A program made the translations under genes and the position numbers. This document shows positions 24,135 through 34,086 of a DNA stretch of 64,000 nucleotides, piece after piece; within the stretch, counting starts at the first letter, position 1; each line of letters starts with the position of its first letter. The notes below the pieces were generated by a model. It did not search any database. It worked only from the letters and a program-made list of their open reading frames with translations, and was not told where the DNA came from. The stretch lies in NCBI RefSeq assembly GCF_000428485.1, contig NZ_AUAA01000014.1, positions 19,169-83,168 on the forward strand, given 5' to 3'. This stretch comes from Epilithonimonas tenax DSM 16811 (GTDB taxonomy: Bacteria; Bacteroidota; Bacteroidia; Flavobacteriales; Weeksellaceae).

Positions 24135-26753
24135 TTACTTTTTAACAATCAGTTTTTTACTGAAACTAATGCCGATACCTTCACCTTTTATGATGTAAAC
24201 GCCATCGGTCAGATTAGTTGTATCAACTGATCCAGTGGAGATATTGGTCAGTTGCTCAGACACTTTTTTACCAGTAATATCATAAATCGAAACCATTACT
24301 TTTTCTGAATTCGCTGATTTTTTGACACTTATGAAAAACTCATTTTTTGCGGGATTAGGATGCAAAACAACACCGCTGTCTTCAATCAGATTGTTCTGTG
24401 TACTTAGATTTTGACAAGCCAATGGAATAGAAAAATCTTCGACCTGATCTGAAATTGATGAAAGAATCGTGTTTCCACTACCAGCAGTTTTCCCGGGCTT
24501 AGCATTGAAACCTAATCCTCTTTTTGCAAATGTTTCCCAGATCATACATTTGTTTTCACCATTGTTTATGGATTGATCTGCAGCGATGATAGCATCACGA
24601 CCTTTAACAAATGAGGGATAACAACCTTGTATTTTTAACGCACTTGTTACCAACTGCATGACCTTAGCACTTCCAGAATCTTTATTGTTTGCAATGTCAT
24701 TAGAGAAACCATATTTTTCCGCAAATTTCCAATGAAGATCCCAAAGCATAGTTGCCCAAACAAATCCTATCGGATGTACAGCTAATGTGTAAGTCCCATC
24801 TCCATTGTCGTAGGCCATTCCATTGGTATCACCGTAAGTGTAACTATTGATGCTGAAATCTGGTGAATATTTAGCAGGCCGAATCCCTGCACCCGTAGTG
24901 TCCTCTTTGTTGACATAAGTTCCCATTCCGCGTGGATGTGCTGCTGTTGCATCCTCAGAATTGGTCACCATAAGAGCGAAGAAATCTGACCATCCCTCTC
25001 CCATCTGTTCGTTGGCATAAGATGAATCCAAGCAAGTATAGCCGTTTCCGGTACTTCTGGTTGATATCCCGTGCCCATATTCGTGCGCTATCACACCATT
25101 ATCCATACTACCATCTAATAACGTATTTTTATTTTGAAGGCTTACATTGACACTGATATTGGCATCCAGTTTTTCTTTGATAAGAACACCTTCCTCGTTG
25201 TTCACTGAAACACCCGGTATAGAAACTGTAATACCTGTTCCTACCATATCACCAACCACCTGTGCGGGATCTGCGTTATAAATAATCACCGCTACAGCAC
25301 CTTTGTTCTGAGCATTTTTAAATTTTTCGTCGAAATAACAGGTTCCTCGTTGAATCAATGCGATCTTTCCAGTCAAATTGGTATTATTCAAACTGGTACA
25401 GGCATCCAAGGGAGTGGCTAAAACAACATCTGTTGTAATGGGTATTGCGGTAAGTGGTTTACCAAAATCTGAATTGATCCCCGTCATCGGTTCTCTCGGG
25501 CTGAGATCTGCTGGTGTATTGTAACTCAGATAATTTCTAATTTGCCAAAGGTACATCTGCATACGTGGTGCATAGCCATCGGGAGGTGTAGAAAAATTAG
25601 CATTATTATAACCGCCCCCATCTCTAGACTCTGACAAAACAGGATCTGTGTCTGTGTACGCTTCCCCTTTGCCAAAATTATTCGACTGGAAATTCCTTGC
25701 TTCTTCGTCAAAGCCGAAGCGATAGAATATGTCATGCATCTTATTGCTGACGTAGAAAAGATTTGTAATAGAAGCATTTTTATAGGTGGCCGGATCAGTG
25801 CTGCCACCAAAGGGGAAATCAAAAAGTCTGTTTACACCACCATCAGCAATTGCACTTGGTGTGTTGTATCCTGTCTCGTCCGCGTAGGCATACGTATTAT
25901 TGCCTCTTGTTATTGTATAAGCAGCATTTCCGTCGTTATGCCAACCCAGAGGAGAAGCGTCGGTCCACCACGGATTGCTTACAAGCGACCTGATGCCAAA
26001 GGTTGGCGCTTCTATAGGGAAAGGAAAAATCCGATAAGACGCATTTTCTGCAGCGCTGTTTGCGATCTTGCTTGAAACAATTGGAGACTCTGTTTTTTTA
26101 CTATCCAAAAGATCAAAAGATGAAGCATGATCGTGAGAATACGCGGCATCTGAAAAATCGCAAGACAAAGTCAGATTTGATTTGTTGAGCAATGTTCCAT
26201 TTTGTGCATCTACAAGAACATTCCAGTAATTATTGGTACCGTCTTCATAAAAATTAAGAGCATACACCAATTGCAAAGACTGATCATCTTTCGGGAGGTA
26301 AGCTAGTTGTGATAAAACAGTATTATGTTTTTTTTTTTCAAATGTATAGCGGGTAGTGTCGGATTTCAAACCAACAGAACTCAGGATTGTTGAGAAGTTT
26401 GCTCTTACATTGTAGGAAGGTTTTTTATCCACAGTCTTATTCTTCTCCAGATCTGCTGCTACAAAATTATTGGAAATATAGGAAACCTCATCGCTTTTAA
26501 TTAATACTGATGAAATAGCCCCATAAACAGGAATACCATTGAAGGTTTGATTGATATGAACAACTTTGCCGTTGAGAGCTTTATCGTTTTGGACATTCAA
26601 GATCTTGAAAGTTGCAGCATTAGATATCTTAACAGATTTGGATCGGCCCAGGTAGCTGTTGATAATTTCTGATTCTGTGGTTTGTGCAAAACTATAACTG
26701 GACAGAAATAGTGCTGCTACAGCCATTTTTAGAGTATATTGATTCATCCTCAT
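24135..26753 (-). CDS. M36 (fungalysin) family metalloprotease with T9SS sorting domain
   Basis: An 872-residue secreted zinc protease. In order: signal peptide (ending YSFAQ), an FTP propeptide-like region (about 30-200), the M36 domain, an inserted PA domain (about 440-530; ALIQRGTCYFDEKFKNAQNKGAVAVIIYN) and the zinc site HEYGHGIS near residue 555 followed by EQMGEGWSDFFAL. The C-terminal T9SS type A domain has VVLHPNPAKNEFFISV, GKKVSEQL, LTDGVYIIKG and KKLIVKK. It is probably released or surface-attached for protein degradation. It is last in a three-gene run with the LRR and ELWxxDGT genes (gaps of 12-13 bases). Confidence 0.94.
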   Translation of the reverse strand: MRMNQYTLKMAVAALFLSSYSFAQTTESEIINSYLGRSKSVKISNAATFKILNVQNDKALNGKVVHINQTFNGIPVYGAISSVLIKSDEVSYISNNFVAADLEKNKTVDKKPSYNVRANFSTILSSVGLKSDTTRYTFEKKKHNTVLSQLAYLPKDDQSLQLVYALNFYEDGTNNYWNVLVDAQNGTLLNKSNLTLSCDFSDAAYSHDHASSFDLLDSKKTESPIVSSKIANSAAENASYRIFPFPIEAPTFGIRSLVSNPWWTDASPLGWHNDGNAAYTITRGNNTYAYADETGYNTPSAIADGGVNRLFDFPFGGSTDPATYKNASITNLFYVSNKMHDIFYRFGFDEEARNFQSNNFGKGEAYTDTDPVLSESRDGGGYNNANFSTPPDGYAPRMQMYLWQIRNYLSYNTPADLSPREPMTGINSDFGKPLTAIPITTDVVLATPLDACTSLNNTNLTGKIALIQRGTCYFDEKFKNAQNKGAVAVIIYNADPAQVVGDMVGTGITVSIPGVSVNNEEGVLIKEKLDANISVNVSLQNKNTLLDGSMDNGVIAHEYGHGISTRSTGNGYTCLDSSYANEQMGEGWSDFFALMVTNSEDATAAHPRGMGTYVNKEDTTGAGIRPAKYSPDFSINSYTYGDTNGMAYDNGDGTYTLAVHPIGFVWATMLWDLHWKFAEKYGFSNDIANNKDSGSAKVMQLVTSALKIQGCYPSFVKGRDAIIAADQSINNGENKCMIWETFAKRGLGFNAKPGKTAGSGNTILSSISDQVEDFSIPLACQNLSTQNNLIEDSGVVLHPNPAKNEFFISVKKSANSEKVMVSIYDITGKKVSEQLTNISTGSVDTTNLTDGVYIIKGEGIGISFSKKLIVKK

Positions 26754-26766
26754 TTTCTGACTTTAT

Positions 26767-28089
26767 CTATTTTTTGATGACTTTTTTGGTGATGTAAGTT
26801 CCATTTTGCTCCCTTTGAATATTTACTATGTACGCTCCACAAGGAAGATGAGACATATCTAAACTATCAACATTCTTCGCTGTTTTCACAACCTGTCCGG
26901 CAAAATTGGTCACAGTGATGGCGTAAGCTTTGGTATTAACATTCAGGATGTCAGCAGTTGGGTTTGGATAGATCATTAGATATTCACTAAGCTGAGAATC
27001 ATTAACAGCTAAAAGTGCGCAATCCTCTGTATAAGTGGCTGTCTCATCCTTTTCCCATAAGAAAGCGCTTGAGCTGTAAGCCGCATCATCTACCTGGATA
27101 CATCGCAACTTTGGATCTTGTTCTGTGACACACAATGATACATTGACGTTGTTTCCATTCTTCACATCCACAGACTCCAGATCTGCACAGTGACTCGCCT
27201 GCAAGCCTACCAAAGCCGTATTTTTGGAAGCATCAATCGTTTTGAGCTTGGTTCCATTCACATAGAAATACCTGAGCATTTCTAATTTGGAAATATCCAA
27301 TTCTGTAACATGGGTATAATCCAGTAATACCTGCGTGAGGAAAGTGTTGTTGTTTAGATTAAGACTAGCCAAAGGATTGCTGTTGAGATTCAGAATGTCG
27401 AGTTGTTTGTTTTTGGACAGATCGATGTGAGTGATCTGATTTACGCCAATTCCCAAAATCATTAATCTCGTATTTTTTGTAACATCCAATGCGGTCAGCT
27501 GATTGGCTCCCATACTTAATCTGGTGAGCCTCGGGTTTTTAGTCACGTCTATAGATTTGAATTGATTGCTAGAAAGTGTAAGAGCACTCAAATTAGGACA
27601 AGTACTAAGATCGATTGTTTCCAAAATGTTAAAAGCTAAGCTGACGGTCTGCAAATCGTTGTAGTTCTGAGAACCAAACACAATAGTTTTCAGTTCATTA
27701 TTGTATTGCGCTTCTATCTGCGTCAAATTTGTATTTTTTGAAACATCAATGGTATCGATCAGCGTAGAGCTGGCAAAAAGACCCACTAATTTGGTATTAT
27801 TTGAAATATCTAAGTGGGAAATACCAGTTTTCGAGATTTGCAGAATGGTAATGTTCTTAAAAGCTTCCAGACCTGTAAGATCTTTTGCCGCAGAGTTGTA
27901 CACATTAACCGTTCCGGTAAACGCTTCTGCTTCGCTGACTTGGATCTGCCCATCAAAATTGGTATCCACATCTGTATAAAGAAGCATATATTCTAGAAAA
28001 GCTTCATCAGGTATATGGACTACCTGTGCTTTTGCAACAAAGCTGCAGAGTGCTAATGCTAAAAAAGCAATGGTATTTTTAAATTTCAT
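26767..28089 (-). CDS. secreted leucine-rich-repeat protein with EF-hand-like loop and T9SS domain
   Basis: A 440-residue protein: signal peptide (ending FVAKAQ), a calcium-loop-like stretch DTNFDGQIQVSEAEAF near residue 42, then about a dozen 20-21 residue LRRs of the type LTALDVTKNTRLMILGIGVNQ (about 60-330). The C-terminus is a T9SS type A domain (LMIYPNPTADILNVN, GAYIVNI, KKVIKK). Probably a surface adhesin or binding protein. It is co-transcribed with the ELWxxDGT gene upstream and the M36 protease gene downstream. Confidence 0.88.
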   Translation of the reverse strand: MKFKNTIAFLALALCSFVAKAQVVHIPDEAFLEYMLLYTDVDTNFDGQIQVSEAEAFTGTVNVYNSAAKDLTGLEAFKNITILQISKTGISHLDISNNTKLVGLFASSTLIDTIDVSKNTNLTQIEAQYNNELKTIVFGSQNYNDLQTVSLAFNILETIDLSTCPNLSALTLSSNQFKSIDVTKNPRLTRLSMGANQLTALDVTKNTRLMILGIGVNQITHIDLSKNKQLDILNLNSNPLASLNLNNNTFLTQVLLDYTHVTELDISKLEMLRYFYVNGTKLKTIDASKNTALVGLQASHCADLESVDVKNGNNVNVSLCVTEQDPKLRCIQVDDAAYSSSAFLWEKDETATYTEDCALLAVNDSQLSEYLMIYPNPTADILNVNTKAYAITVTNFAGQVVKTAKNVDSLDMSHLPCGAYIVNIQREQNGTYITKKVIKK

Positions 28090-28101
28090 ATTCAGAATTT
28101 T

Positions 28102-29532
28102 TTATTTTACGATGATTTTGTAAGCGTTTTTTTCTTTAGCATTTTCACTAATTGTTTTAAGCTGATAAATACCTGGCTCTGCAATCAAATTAATTTTTGA
28201 ATCTGTGCCTATCTTACCTTTTTGGATTAGTTTGCCCGTAAAATCATACACCTCAAAATTTCCTTTCGCGTTGCTTTCCACAAATAATTCACCAGTTGTA
28301 GGATTAGGATAGACGCTGGATTTTTTGGAGCTCAGTGGAGTAACAGACAAATCTCCTTGTGCCAAATTTACTTTATACAACTCCTGTCCCGGAGAAACTC
28401 CTAGTTTTGCAGAGAGATACAATGCGTTATCTTTCCCTACCATATCTGCCAGATAGAAAGTAGTACTTCCTGGGTTCAGTTTCAAGGTCAGTTTTGTTCC
28501 GTCTGCTGTTCCGTCTGTTTCCCACAGTTGGGCATCATTAGATCCACCATTGGCGAAGAAATAGATTTTCCCGTTGAGTGAGATTAGCTTTGAAGGACTG
28601 GAACTGCTGCTTCCCGGGTTGATATCTTTTAATAATTTGGTTCCAGCTTCTGTACCATCTGTGAAATAAAGTTCTGTACCTGTCGTGGCAAAATCCGAAG
28701 CTACAAAAATGACTTTATCTCCCATTTGAGTAAAATCAGATGGACTGGAGCCAGAATAAATGCTCGCTGAACTGATATCTTTTAGCCTAAAAGTCCCTGC
28801 TTCTGTACCATCAGTGACCCACGGTTCTGACGAAGTTGTACTGTCCGAACCACTGAAAAACACTTTACCAAGAGCTGAACTGTAAAATAAGTTTTGTACG
28901 CCTCCGGTATTGGTTGGATTGATTGTTTTTAGTAAAGTGGTAGTAGTACCGTCATAACTATACAACTGGTAATAATAATTTGTACTGGACACTGGACGGC
29001 CACCAAATAGCAACTTACCATTCAAGGCTGCTGCATAGCCGTTGGGATTCACGTCTTCACTTACTTTTTTGATGTTATCATTAGCATCCACTTCGTAGAG
29101 GAAATTATTTGCGTTGAAGTAAAATTTATTATTTGCGGTCATAAGACCGGAAGACCATTTGTGATTCTCGGAAAGGAGCTTCACCCCATTTGTAACGTCA
29201 TACGTATACAAACCTGATGGACTTGCGGTATCTCCAAGCAAGCTGGAGTAATATATTTTATTATTAAAAACAGTAAGACTGGCAGGAACCTGTCCGTTCG
29301 TGCCAAGGATTTGATCTCCTACCATTTGTGTGCCTTCCGTCGTGCCATCAGTCACCCAAAGTTCGCTACCGGAGATTGGATTACTTGCAGAAAAGTAAAC
29401 TTTGTCAATGTACTTTGCAAGATACTGAGGACTGGACCCCTGAACTCCAGGATAGATATCTTTGATTAGATTAATGGATTGTGCACCGATCATCTGGGCT
29501 AGAAAAATGGCCAAAAAGTTGATTTTCTTCAT
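28102..29532 (-). CDS. secreted ELWxxDGT-repeat protein with T9SS domain
   Basis: A 476-residue protein with a signal peptide and several ELWxxDGT-type repeats that probably form a beta-propeller: GSELWVTDGTTEGTQ, SEPWVTDGTEAGTF, TELYFTDGTEAGTK, AQLWETDGTADGTK, and KIYFxA/SxN strands between. The C-terminus is a T9SS domain (SSVYPNPTTGELFVES, GIYQLKTI, YKIIVK). It is the first gene of the secreted-protein operon. Biochemical role unknown. Confidence 0.9.
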   Translation of the reverse strand: MKKINFLAIFLAQMIGAQSINLIKDIYPGVQGSSPQYLAKYIDKVYFSASNPISGSELWVTDGTTEGTQMVGDQILGTNGQVPASLTVFNNKIYYSSLLGDTASPSGLYTYDVTNGVKLLSENHKWSSGLMTANNKFYFNANNFLYEVDANDNIKKVSEDVNPNGYAAALNGKLLFGGRPVSSTNYYYQLYSYDGTTTTLLKTINPTNTGGVQNLFYSSALGKVFFSGSDSTTSSEPWVTDGTEAGTFRLKDISSASIYSGSSPSDFTQMGDKVIFVASDFATTGTELYFTDGTEAGTKLLKDINPGSSSSSPSKLISLNGKIYFFANGGSNDAQLWETDGTADGTKLTLKLNPGSTTFYLADMVGKDNALYLSAKLGVSPGQELYKVNLAQGDLSVTPLSSKKSSVYPNPTTGELFVESNAKGNFEVYDFTGKLIQKGKIGTDSKINLIAEPGIYQLKTISENAKEKNAYKIIVK

Positions 29533-29834
29533 ATTGATTTTATTGATTAATGATTACTGATAATTTTTTTTTAAACTATTATTACCTAAGACCATTTGCC
29601 CTTTATAAAAAATAGCAGATCGAAATGCCTAAAAAAGGACATAGATGATAGGTAAAAAAACTACGGGATGTTTTAATCTTAAGATTAATTATCTGATATC
29701 AAAAATAGATAGAATGTTTATCAAATCACAGTCTTGTTCTTTCATATTGATGCAATATTACACGAATATGAAAACAGAAATAAACCCATAAACCTGTGAA
29801 TATCAATAAAATAATTAGATTTTAAGAAAGTACA
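29533..29834. other. spacer with probable promoter of the ELWxxDGT operon
   Basis: A 302-base A+T-rich gap between two minus-strand genes. TATTTTTG (minus strand, 29700-29707) fits the TAnnTTTG -7 box and would give a leader of about 160 bases. No open frame or RNA structure is convincing. Confidence 0.4.
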
Positions 29835-30884
29835 TTATGAAAGTAATTTCCGAACGGTAAAAAGCAATATTAAAGCACAAATCACTAAGGAAACCACAAT
29901 CAAAAGATACGCTCTCTGATTATTATCGAGTGATTTTTTGAATTTGACATCAGAATCATAAACCAGCTGACTTATCATTCTGCTTCTTTTTTTGTTCACA
30001 TCTTTTATGGAGGCAGCATATTTTTCCATATGCAGATGGAACGCCGGCATGTCATTCTTTGCATTGCTTAGATTGGACATTGCGAGATCATACAAACTGC
30101 TAAGTTCCAGATCTTCTTTTTCGATCTCTCTTACAGGAATTCCCGCTAGAAGATCAGCCGCTTCTTTTGGCTTATTTTGTTTTAATAAGATTTCAGCCAG
30201 GCATATTTTTGCATAGTAACGGTTGAATCCAAAGTCAAAATCGGCATCCAGAACCTTTTCAAAACATTCTTGCGCATTTGCCAGCCGACCTTCGGAGATA
30301 AGACACGATCCTTTCTGAATATTGATCAAAGCCTGGTTGATAATAGAAATCCGGCTGCCTGTCTGCTGCTGGTAAACATCCAGCGCTTTATCAAAATATT
30401 TCAGAGCAAACTCACAGTTTAGCTCCTCCCGAAAAACCATGCCTTTTACATTGTAAAGATTTCCTTTAACATAATAGAGAGAGTCCGGAAGTTTGATACT
30501 ATCCATCATATTCTCTGCCTTGTCAAGATATTTCTTCGCACTTTCATTCAGCATCATTGTTTGATAATGACTGCCCAACATAGATAAAACCTTGATTTCC
30601 TGATAAGTGTACTTCCCTTTTCTGGCCAGTTTTATGGCCAAGTTGCAATGGTCTATGACATCTCTCGACTTTTCCAGGAACATCTCTGCATTGATAATAA
30701 TTGTCAGGGCCACTATTTTTGTCTGATCATTATTTGCTTTATGCAGGACATTTTCTGCTATCTGTATGGCTTTTTCTGGCCTGCTGTCAATTAATTGTCT
30801 TGCGCCATCCAGAACAGATTTATTGTTCTGTCCGTAAGACAGGACCAACATCAACAACGCTAAAAAAAGGAGTGTTTTTCTCAT
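29835..30884 (-). CDS. TPR membrane protein, HTH-less paralogue of the preceding regulator
   Basis: A 349-residue protein with a signal peptide (ending LMLVLSYGQ), tetratricopeptide-like helices (about 30-300) and one C-terminal transmembrane segment (about 325-345), ending FTVRKLLS. The layout is that of the upstream gene but stops just where that one continues into a cytoplasmic AraC-type helix-turn-helix. The genes overlap by 4 bases (ATGA), so they are translationally coupled. It may form hetero-oligomers with the regulator, or be a truncated duplicate. Confidence 0.75.
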   Translation of the reverse strand: MRKTLLFLALLMLVLSYGQNNKSVLDGARQLIDSRPEKAIQIAENVLHKANNDQTKIVALTIIINAEMFLEKSRDVIDHCNLAIKLARKGKYTYQEIKVLSMLGSHYQTMMLNESAKKYLDKAENMMDSIKLPDSLYYVKGNLYNVKGMVFREELNCEFALKYFDKALDVYQQQTGSRISIINQALINIQKGSCLISEGRLANAQECFEKVLDADFDFGFNRYYAKICLAEILLKQNKPKEAADLLAGIPVREIEKEDLELSSLYDLAMSNLSNAKNDMPAFHLHMEKYAASIKDVNKKRSRMISQLVYDSDVKFKKSLDNNQRAYLLIVVSLVICALILLFTVRKLLS

Positions 30885-32440
30885 CTGCTTTTGTCTATGT
30901 TCTTGATATATTCTATAGGTGAGCTTCCTACTTTATTTTTAAAAGTAGTTGTAAAAAGGCTGTGGGATGAGAAACCACTTTCTTCAGCCAGATAACTGAC
31001 TTTATATTTTCGGTATTCTTCATCCGCATTTAGTTTGTTCAAAATATAGTCAATCCTAAGGTTATTAATGTAAGTGTTGAAGTTTACATCTTTGTGCTTA
31101 TTGATGATTTCCGACAAATATCTGGGGTTAGTATCCAATTGCAAAGACAGCGTTTTCAGAGAAATATTACTTTTCGTATATCGAAGAGAACCTTCAAATT
31201 TATTTAGTTTTTCAAGGATTTCCTTCTCCGTTTTATCAGGAATAATAAAAACTTTTGGATCTATGTCAGCCTCTTTTTCTTTTGCTTTGTTTTTGGATGT
31301 TTTATATTTTGAGCTTATAAGTAGGATGCCAAGACCCAGAAAAAAAAGCATTGCTATCAAAAGATAAATACTTTTCCAGAAAGATTTTTGCTGTTTCAAA
31401 TCCTGAGAATAATCATTTTCTAAACTGTCTACCAGTAATGCTCTGGCTTTCATCTGCAGGACGTCGTCTTGAGCGATCGATGAATAATATTGTTCCGATG
31501 CCCATTCTATTTCTGTCTTGGCACCAATAAAAGCTGCCGATTTTGCATAATTTCTGAAAAAAAACGCCTTTAAAAATAAATCTGGAACCGAAGAAACGGT
31601 ATTCTTTTTCGCATTCAGTATTTTAAACGCAGCGTCATATTTTTTTTGACTGATCAATACAGATGCCATGCCAGTGATCCCATACAACTCAAAACCATTA
31701 GCTAAACCACTTTGTTTGGCAGCCTTCTCTGAATTTAAAAAATAGGGGTACGCTGCATTCGCATTTCTGTTCTGAAGCTCCTGTATTCCAAGAAAATAAT
31801 AAATCCTGCTGGCGTAAAAAGGATCTTTTCTCTTCTGAAAAATTGCAAGAATATCCAGAAAATATGTTTCTTTTTGTTTTTTGGCTATAAAATCAAATGC
31901 TAAAGCATCTGCGGCCAACTCAAAAGCAAGAGCAATCTGCACCTGTGGAAAAAGGAGAAGTAATTCTTTTTTATGCTTATTTGCCTCTGCCTCTACACCT
32001 AATATGTGACTTACCTGATACGCCATAAAATGGTAAGTAAAAATGAAAATAGGATCTCTTTTTGTTTTGATTTTTCCCAGTTGATTCAAACAGATTATTG
32101 CATCAGCATAGTTCCCGCGGATCAGTGCGGCCTTTATCCTAAATGACAACGCTTCCGGAAAATTAATTTTCGAATAATAATCAATGTATTTTTCGTATTC
32201 AGCAGGAGAACTGTTTTGTATCGATTGTAAAGCAACTTGTCTTAAGGTCTGGATATCATCTTTGGTCTGTCCATAAAGAAAGATTCCCTTGATGCCAAGC
32301 ATCATCAAAAAAACTATAACGAAGCACTTTCTTATCAAAAATCCATAAAAAAAATTCACACCCTTCATGATCACATCAAACCGGTAAAAGTAAAATAGAA
32401 ACCGGTAAATTATGGGTAAAGATATGAAACCATCTCTCAT
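30881..32440 (-). CDS. membrane-bound TPR regulator with AraC-type DNA-binding domain
   Basis: A 519-residue protein: N-terminal hydrophobic segment, periplasmic TPR-like region (about 55-330), transmembrane helix near 345-365 (IYLLIAMLFFLGLGILLI) and an AraC HTH at about 420-515 (LKTLSLQLDTNPRYLSEIINKHKDVNFNTYINNLRIDYI ... VSYLAEESGFSSHSLFTTTFKNKVGSSPIEYIK). This Bacteroidetes-type one-component regulator senses outside and binds DNA inside. The start is uncertain: an ATG at 32368 would place the signal segment nearer the N-terminus. Its target could be the adjacent secreted-protein operon. Confidence 0.87.
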   Translation of the reverse strand: MRDGFISLPIIYRFLFYFYRFDVIMKGVNFFYGFLIRKCFVIVFLMMLGIKGIFLYGQTKDDIQTLRQVALQSIQNSSPAEYEKYIDYYSKINFPEALSFRIKAALIRGNYADAIICLNQLGKIKTKRDPIFIFTYHFMAYQVSHILGVEAEANKHKKELLLLFPQVQIALAFELAADALAFDFIAKKQKETYFLDILAIFQKRKDPFYASRIYYFLGIQELQNRNANAAYPYFLNSEKAAKQSGLANGFELYGITGMASVLISQKKYDAAFKILNAKKNTVSSVPDLFLKAFFFRNYAKSAAFIGAKTEIEWASEQYYSSIAQDDVLQMKARALLVDSLENDYSQDLKQQKSFWKSIYLLIAMLFFLGLGILLISSKYKTSKNKAKEKEADIDPKVFIIPDKTEKEILEKLNKFEGSLRYTKSNISLKTLSLQLDTNPRYLSEIINKHKDVNFNTYINNLRIDYILNKLNADEEYRKYKVSYLAEESGFSSHSLFTTTFKNKVGSSPIEYIKNIDKSR

Positions 32441-32902
32441 ATTAGTCTGTTTTTTTGATTATTTATAAAACATAATGCTGAATTTTTAAATAAATAACAA
32501 CTGAATCAAATGGTCGTCAACCATACTATCAGTTCTCCGACATCAATTCACTCGGTTTCAAAATTTAAAACTCAATTACCGATTGTTCAACGAGGTTTAC
32601 ATCAAAGAAAATCTCCGGATGAGCTGGGACAGCCATTTGGTTTAGAAGAAACTCAGGAAGCGCAGGGAAAATCAACCTGTAAAAATAAAAAATCAACAGG
32701 GCAGATCCGTGAGCAAATATCCGGCAATTACAAAGTCTCTTGTTTGCCGACATTGGCGAAGAATGCACCATCACTTAATGTTTACCAATACCGTTTTTAA
32801 TTATTATTTCAAATAATTGATGGAACTATTTACGCGTCCATTTTCTATATTTAATATCTTTAAATTTGACCAATTAGATTTAAACCATAAGTATGATTAC
32901 CA
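32441..32902. other. spacer between divergent regulators, no credible gene
   Basis: A 462-base region between the AraC-type gene (minus) and the Crp/Fnr gene (plus). Open frames of 96 (plus) and 69 (minus) codons lie on each other and neither looks like a protein family I know. Base composition is less A+T-rich than other spacers, so a decayed gene is possible, but I cannot name it. Confidence 0.4.
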
Positions 32903-33472
32903 ATGTATTCACTTCTTGAAAAATTTATCCTGAGCAAAAGTGATATTTCTCCCGAAAAACTGGAGAAAATAACGTCTTTCTTCATTCCTGTAACAACAAA
33001 TCGAAACGAAATATTGCTACAATATGATCAGGTGTGCAAATATTACTACTTTATCAATAAAGGCTGTATCCGTTTATTCACAACGACAAAAGATGGTGCA
33101 GACAGCTCAAGGTATTTCGCTTTTGAAGGGAATTTCGCCACAGCTTTACCTAGTTTTATTGACCAAAAACCTGCCCAAGAGTACCTACAGACAATAGAGA
33201 AATCAGAATTGCTTTGCATTACGAGGCGAGACTTTTATTATTTGGTGAAAACGGTACCTGAGTTTGCAAAAATTTACACTGAAATTCTGGAGCTTGGATT
33301 CATCATCGCACAAAAAAGGATTTATGGTTTTCAGGGGTTTGATGCATTAGATAAAGTAAAATGGCTCATTGAATACCAGCCTCAACTTTTACGTAGGGTA
33401 TCCAACAAGATGGTCGCTTCATATCTCGGAATTTCTCCTTCTACCTTAAGCAGAATAAAATCAAAACTCTGA
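32903..33472 (+). CDS. Crp/Fnr family transcriptional regulator
   Basis: A 189-residue regulator: beta-roll with NEILLQYDQVCKYYYFINKGCIRLF (about 34-60), dimer helix, and C-terminal helix-turn-helix RVSNKMVASYLGISPSTLSRIKSK. It is of the short Bacteroidetes type. The next gene starts 65 bases downstream, and a strong 26-base palindrome begins at the last base of its stop codon, so it probably regulates the GlcG/hydroxyisourate hydrolase pair. The effector is unknown. Confidence 0.9.
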   Translation: MYSLLEKFILSKSDISPEKLEKITSFFIPVTTNRNEILLQYDQVCKYYYFINKGCIRLFTTTKDGADSSRYFAFEGNFATALPSFIDQKPAQEYLQTIEKSELLCITRRDFYYLVKTVPEFAKIYTEILELGFIIAQKRIYGFQGFDALDKVKWLIEYQPQLLRRVSNKMVASYLGISPSTLSRIKSKL

Positions 33473-33521
33473 AAACGTTGACATAGGACAACGTTTTTGA
33501 TTTTTCTAGTCTTTAACTTTG
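33472..33521 (+). promoter_or_regulatory. palindromic operator and -7 box before the GlcG-like gene
   Basis: AAAACGTTG (33472-33480) N8 CAACGTTTT (33489-33497): 9-bp perfect half-sites centred at 33484.5. TAACTTTG at 33514-33521 is a TAnnTTTG -7 box. The operator centre is 36.5 bases from the end of the -7 box, consistent with an activator site near -43. The neighbouring Crp/Fnr protein is the obvious candidate to bind it. Confidence 0.65.
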
Positions 33522-33537
33522 CATCAAAAGAAAGGTT

Positions 33538-34065
33538 ATGAAAATACAATTTTTGTTTGTACTACTGAGTTCATACTTATGCTTCGCACAAAACAATACT
33601 GAAAAAACGATACCACTCTACCCTACTAATCAATACGTAAAGTCTGTTAATAACTTAAGTACAGAAGCAGCATTAGAATTGGCAAGCCGCATCTCAAAAA
33701 CTGCAGCTACAAAGAACAAAAACGTTTCTATTGCGCTATTGGATGCTTCCGGAACAACTATCCTATTGCTCCGAGGCAACGGCGTGGGACCTCACAATAC
33801 GGAAGCATCAAGAAGAAAAGCCTATACCGCGTTATCCACGAAAACACCCACCCTTTTGTTATTAAGAAATGCAGAAAAAAATCCTGACACAAAAAATCTG
33901 AATTCTCTACCGGAACTACTTCTATTAAGCGGAGGAATGCCCATTTGGTACAAGGGTGAAATCATTGGCAGTGTAGGCGTATCAGGTGGTGGCAGTCCGG
34001 AAAATGATGATTGGATCGCACAGTCCGCATCCATCCCGGAAATTGGGATTACTACAACTAAATAG
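33538..34065 (+). CDS. exported GlcG/HbpS-family (DUF336) protein
   Basis: A 175-residue protein with a signal peptide (ending YLCFAQ) and the DUF336 fold: KNVSIALLDASGTTILLLRGNGVGPHNTEASRRKAYTA, LLLLSGGMPIWYKGEIIGSVGVSGGGSPENDDWIAQ. Relatives bind haem or small ligands; the role here is unknown. It forms a two-gene operon with the hydroxyisourate hydrolase gene (21-base gap). Confidence 0.9.
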   Translation: MKIQFLFVLLSSYLCFAQNNTEKTIPLYPTNQYVKSVNNLSTEAALELASRISKTAATKNKNVSIALLDASGTTILLLRGNGVGPHNTEASRRKAYTALSTKTPTLLLLRNAEKNPDTKNLNSLPELLLLSGGMPIWYKGEIIGSVGVSGGGSPENDDWIAQSASIPEIGITTTK

Positions 34066-34086
34066 TTTAAATTTAAAAATAATAAA

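Noticed and set aside
32510..32800. Open frames on both strands between the AraC-type and Crp/Fnr genes
   Set aside because: They overlap each other, match no family I know and have no plausible promoter or start context.
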